Of a stretch of DNA of 64,000 nt, positions 62,180 through 64,000 are shown piece by piece. The notes beneath the pieces were generated by a model. That model made no database searches and was not told where the DNA came from. It worked only from the letters and a program-made list of their open reading frames with translations. Made by a program: the position numbers and the translations under genes. How positions within the stretch are numbered: the first letter of the stretch is position 1; every line of letters starts with the position of its first letter. The DNA is from Reticulitermes lucifugus (lineage: Eukaryota; Arthropoda; Insecta; Blattodea; Rhinotermitidae). Location: the NCBI GenBank assembly GCA_026260175.1, contig JAKCWW010000096.1, positions 22,840 to 86,839 on the forward strand, given 5' to 3'.

Positions 62180-62485
62180 TGGGGCACGCGGTGGCGCAGT
62201 TGGTTGGGGCACTGCGCTTCAAGCCGGAATGCCGCGGGTTCGATTCCCGATGGGAACATTGGGATTTTTCATTGACCTAATCCTTCCGGCCGCACTATTG
62301 CCCTGGGGTCGACTCAGTCTCTAACAGAAATAAGTATCAGGAATATCTCCTGGGAGTTAAAGGCGGCCGGTGCGTAGGGCTGAAAACCTTGCCACTTTCA
62401 TGTGCCGACTGTCTAGGAGTTCTAGGAGCCTCAACCTTCTGGAGTCCTAAGGGCCTGCCCAGGCCTGTAATGGGATAGCTTTAGC
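62180..62485 (+). mobile_element. SINE family D, full length
   Basis: The head GGGGCACGCGGTGGCGCAGT (A-box TGGCGCAGTTGG) and B-box GGGTTCGATTCCCG form a clear tRNA-like promoter. The body has GGCCGCACTATTGCCCTGGG, TCGACTCAGTCTCTAACAGA, AAAGGCGGCCGGTGCGTAGG, GTGCCGACTGTCTAGGAG and CCCAGGCCTGTAATGGGATA. The second copy is at 39.8 kb. Confidence 0.9.
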
Positions 62486-62608
62486 ATTATTTCAGATGTA
62501 TAAATTGCGTTTGGTGTTGTGAACTATGATTTGGAACGGACGTCGTCATAAAAAAGATTCTGTCTATTTAAATTTTTTCAATACAATTTACACTACCTAC
62601 AGGTTCAC

Positions 62609-62896
62609 TTGGAGACAGGATAGCTTAGTCGGTATCGTGGCTAGGCTACGGACTGAACGGTCAGGGTTTCGAATGCTAGTAGAGGCAAGAGATATTTCTC
62701 TTCTCCAAAAGTCCAGACCGGCTCTGGTTCCTACCCAGCCTCCTAATCAATGGGTACCCGTGCCCTTTCCCGGTGGTAAAGCGGCTGAGGCGTGAAATTA
62801 ACCTCTCACCTCCATCTAATATCGAGGATAAGAATGAGTGGAGCTATACCTCTAGTCTCCCTATTTGTCTTTATGCCGTAAACAACTTCACCTGTT
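62609..62896 (+). mobile_element. SINE family B, best-preserved copy with target duplication
   Basis: GACAGGATAGCTTAGTCGGT (A-box), GGCTACGGACTGAACGGTCA and GGGTTTCGAATGC (B-box), then CTTCTCCAAAAGTCCAGACC, GGCTCTGG, CCTCCTAATCAATGGGTACC, GGTAAAGCGGCTGAGGCGTG, CTCCATCTAATATCGAGGAT and GAGTGGAGCTATACCTCTAG. CAGGTTCAC is repeated at 62600-62608 and 62897-62905. Confidence 0.88.
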
Positions 62897-63929
62897 CAGG
62901 TTCACGTACCAAAGCTTTGTGGATCGTGTATTTGAAAGGGCTGGTATACAGAGAGCTAAACTCATAACAAATCACGAAAAGTAGTGCACATATATTTCAA
63001 TGAACACGCACTACCAGTAAGACAGCCATAATTTTGGCATTTAACATCTCAAAACTGAATTACAAGAACCAGTGTCCTGAAACACCGAATGCAAGTTTCG
63101 TAGCGTTTCGTGACATGAATGTAGGTCTTGTGAATATGGGCCTCGGTATCCCATGTCATCATAACAGCATTCCTCCAGAAGGTGCACAGTTGAGCAATAT
63201 GCTTGACAGCCTTCTGAGTAACCGCCATCTGTTTCCAAGAAACTGACTCACTGGAAAAGAGGAGCGAGGACAACAAACTGCTCTACGCTATATGCATGCG
63301 GTATGTGGACAGCAGCTGACAAAATGTTAGGTATGCTAATTATTAGATGTCTGTTCTATCTCAGTTCAGATTAAATTCTGAAACTATGAATCTTATACAT
63401 AATTGTTCGTATGCTAATTCCAAAAGACTGTTTTTAGGAGTGTTCGCATAGTCGCAAGAAGCGCCTAATTCCTTCACCACATCCATCCGTCTGTCAGCAT
63501 GAATCAGCGCGACTACCACGGGACATATTTAGATGAAATTTTATAGGGGGATTTTTATGCATATACGGCTACTATTTGTCGAAAAATTCCAAGTTTGGTT
63601 AAAATCGGGGAAAAAAATATCGAGCACTTTGCATGAAGAACTAAGTGCGTTTAGTTGTTGCAGGTAACATTAAATTGTCACAAAAACGTTCTCTTCGAGT
63701 GATATGGTATTAGGATAGCCGAGGAGGTATAAACATTACGGGAACGCGCCACAATGTTACGTCATGCGTACAGTGTCAATCTTGTTATTAATGCTAATCA
63801 ACTTGAAACAGCCTGCGATGTAAATACGAGGAATGTGTTTGCACAGTGCAAAAAACATGGTTGGAATTGGCTTGGAATAAATTCTACATTTCATAATTCT
63901 ATTTACTTTACAACATCACAAAGAGTCTT

Positions 63930-64000
63930 CACATTTCATTCATTTCATTCTGTAGTCTGTCTTACGACAGGTCCGTAGCCTCTTCCAAAACGAGTTCTCC
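63930..64000 (-). pseudogene. LINE 3' end, running out of the window
   Basis: The minus strand reads GGAGAACTCGTTTTGGAAGA, GGCTACGGACCTGTCGTAAG, ACAGACTACAGAATGAAATG, the terminal part of the same LINE as at 13.4 and 59.1 kb, with a GAATGAA-type tail. The rest of the element lies beyond 64000. Confidence 0.75.

Larger units (their letters stand above)
48134..64000 (-). other. Upstream intron (or 5' flank) of the Oaz-type gene
   Basis: The exon at 48133 starts with a splice acceptor and a split codon, so at least one more exon lies upstream. None is recognisable to 64000, so this is probably another intron longer than 15.8 kb. It holds SINEs, LINE pieces and short repeats listed separately. 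Stretches with nothing recognised are 48910-49240, 49691-50195, 50350-51545, 51790-52220, 52865-53900, 57695-59120, 59216-61520, 61620-62175 and 62910-63925. Positions 61190-61330 are a T-rich low-complexity tract. Confidence 0.6.

Noticed and set aside
14108-62485. tRNA genes suggested by GGGTTCGATCCC-type B-boxes
   Set aside because: Each is the head of a repeated SINE with a non-tRNA body. None has a full cloverleaf with pairing acceptor stem.

Overview
This window is animal nuclear DNA, almost certainly from an insect. It is AT-rich and intron-like, crowded with tRNA-derived SINEs, decayed LINE fragments and micro/minisatellites, and has no bacterial-style gene packing. The repeat families look like those of cockroaches and termites (Blattodea). 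That placement is inference, because no taxonomic marker gene is present.

The only convincing protein-coding gene lies on the minus strand. Two spliced exons, 48133-47916 and 1738-1596, have good acceptor and donor sites and matching phases. Together they encode consecutive C2H2 zinc fingers of a ZNF423/ZNF521-type protein (Drosophila Oaz, O/E-associated zinc finger). About 46.2 kb of intron separates them, and the last zinc-binding histidine of the first finger is encoded on the far side of that intron. Positions 1-1595 are the next intron downstream and 48134-64000 the intron (or flank) upstream, so essentially the whole window is intronic.

The introns carry at least five tRNA-derived SINE families, called A to E here. 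A is Talua-like (GGCCGTGCCATGGCTCAG head). B has a GAGCCGGGATAGCG head. C has a GATCTCAGTGGCCG head. D has a GGGGCACGCGGTGGCG head. E is marked by a GTGGTTTTC body. Several copies have target-site duplications. LINE fragments are at 4.0, 12.8-13.4, 23.8-24.2, 52.2-52.9, 59.1 and 63.9 kb. A nested event is readable at 12.6-13.5 kb: a 5'-truncated LINE with an 11-bp duplication sits inside an element with hAT-like ends and an 8-bp duplication. Dispersed copies of a motif resembling the hammerhead cores of Penelope-like retroelements occur at 15.7-16.0 (a 336-bp palindrome with two copies), 35.1, 37.2, 39.6, 57.7 and 61.5 kb.

Minisatellites lie at 18.8-19.4 kb (42-bp unit with a 74-bp higher-order variant), 28.2-28.6 kb (52 bp) and 37.5-38.1 kb (59 bp, nine copies, formed from the head of a SINE B). 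All three long assembly gaps (1975-2095, 28304-28444, 49314-49617) and the NNN at 38008 fall inside repeats. Large stretches, notably 10.2-12.6, 30.7-35.0, 41.2-46.3 and 54.2-57.2 kb, show nothing I can recognise. No bacterial-type system, CRISPR array or clearly novel protein machinery was found. The most unusual items are the gene split by the giant intron, the hammerhead-like palindrome and the SINE-derived minisatellite.
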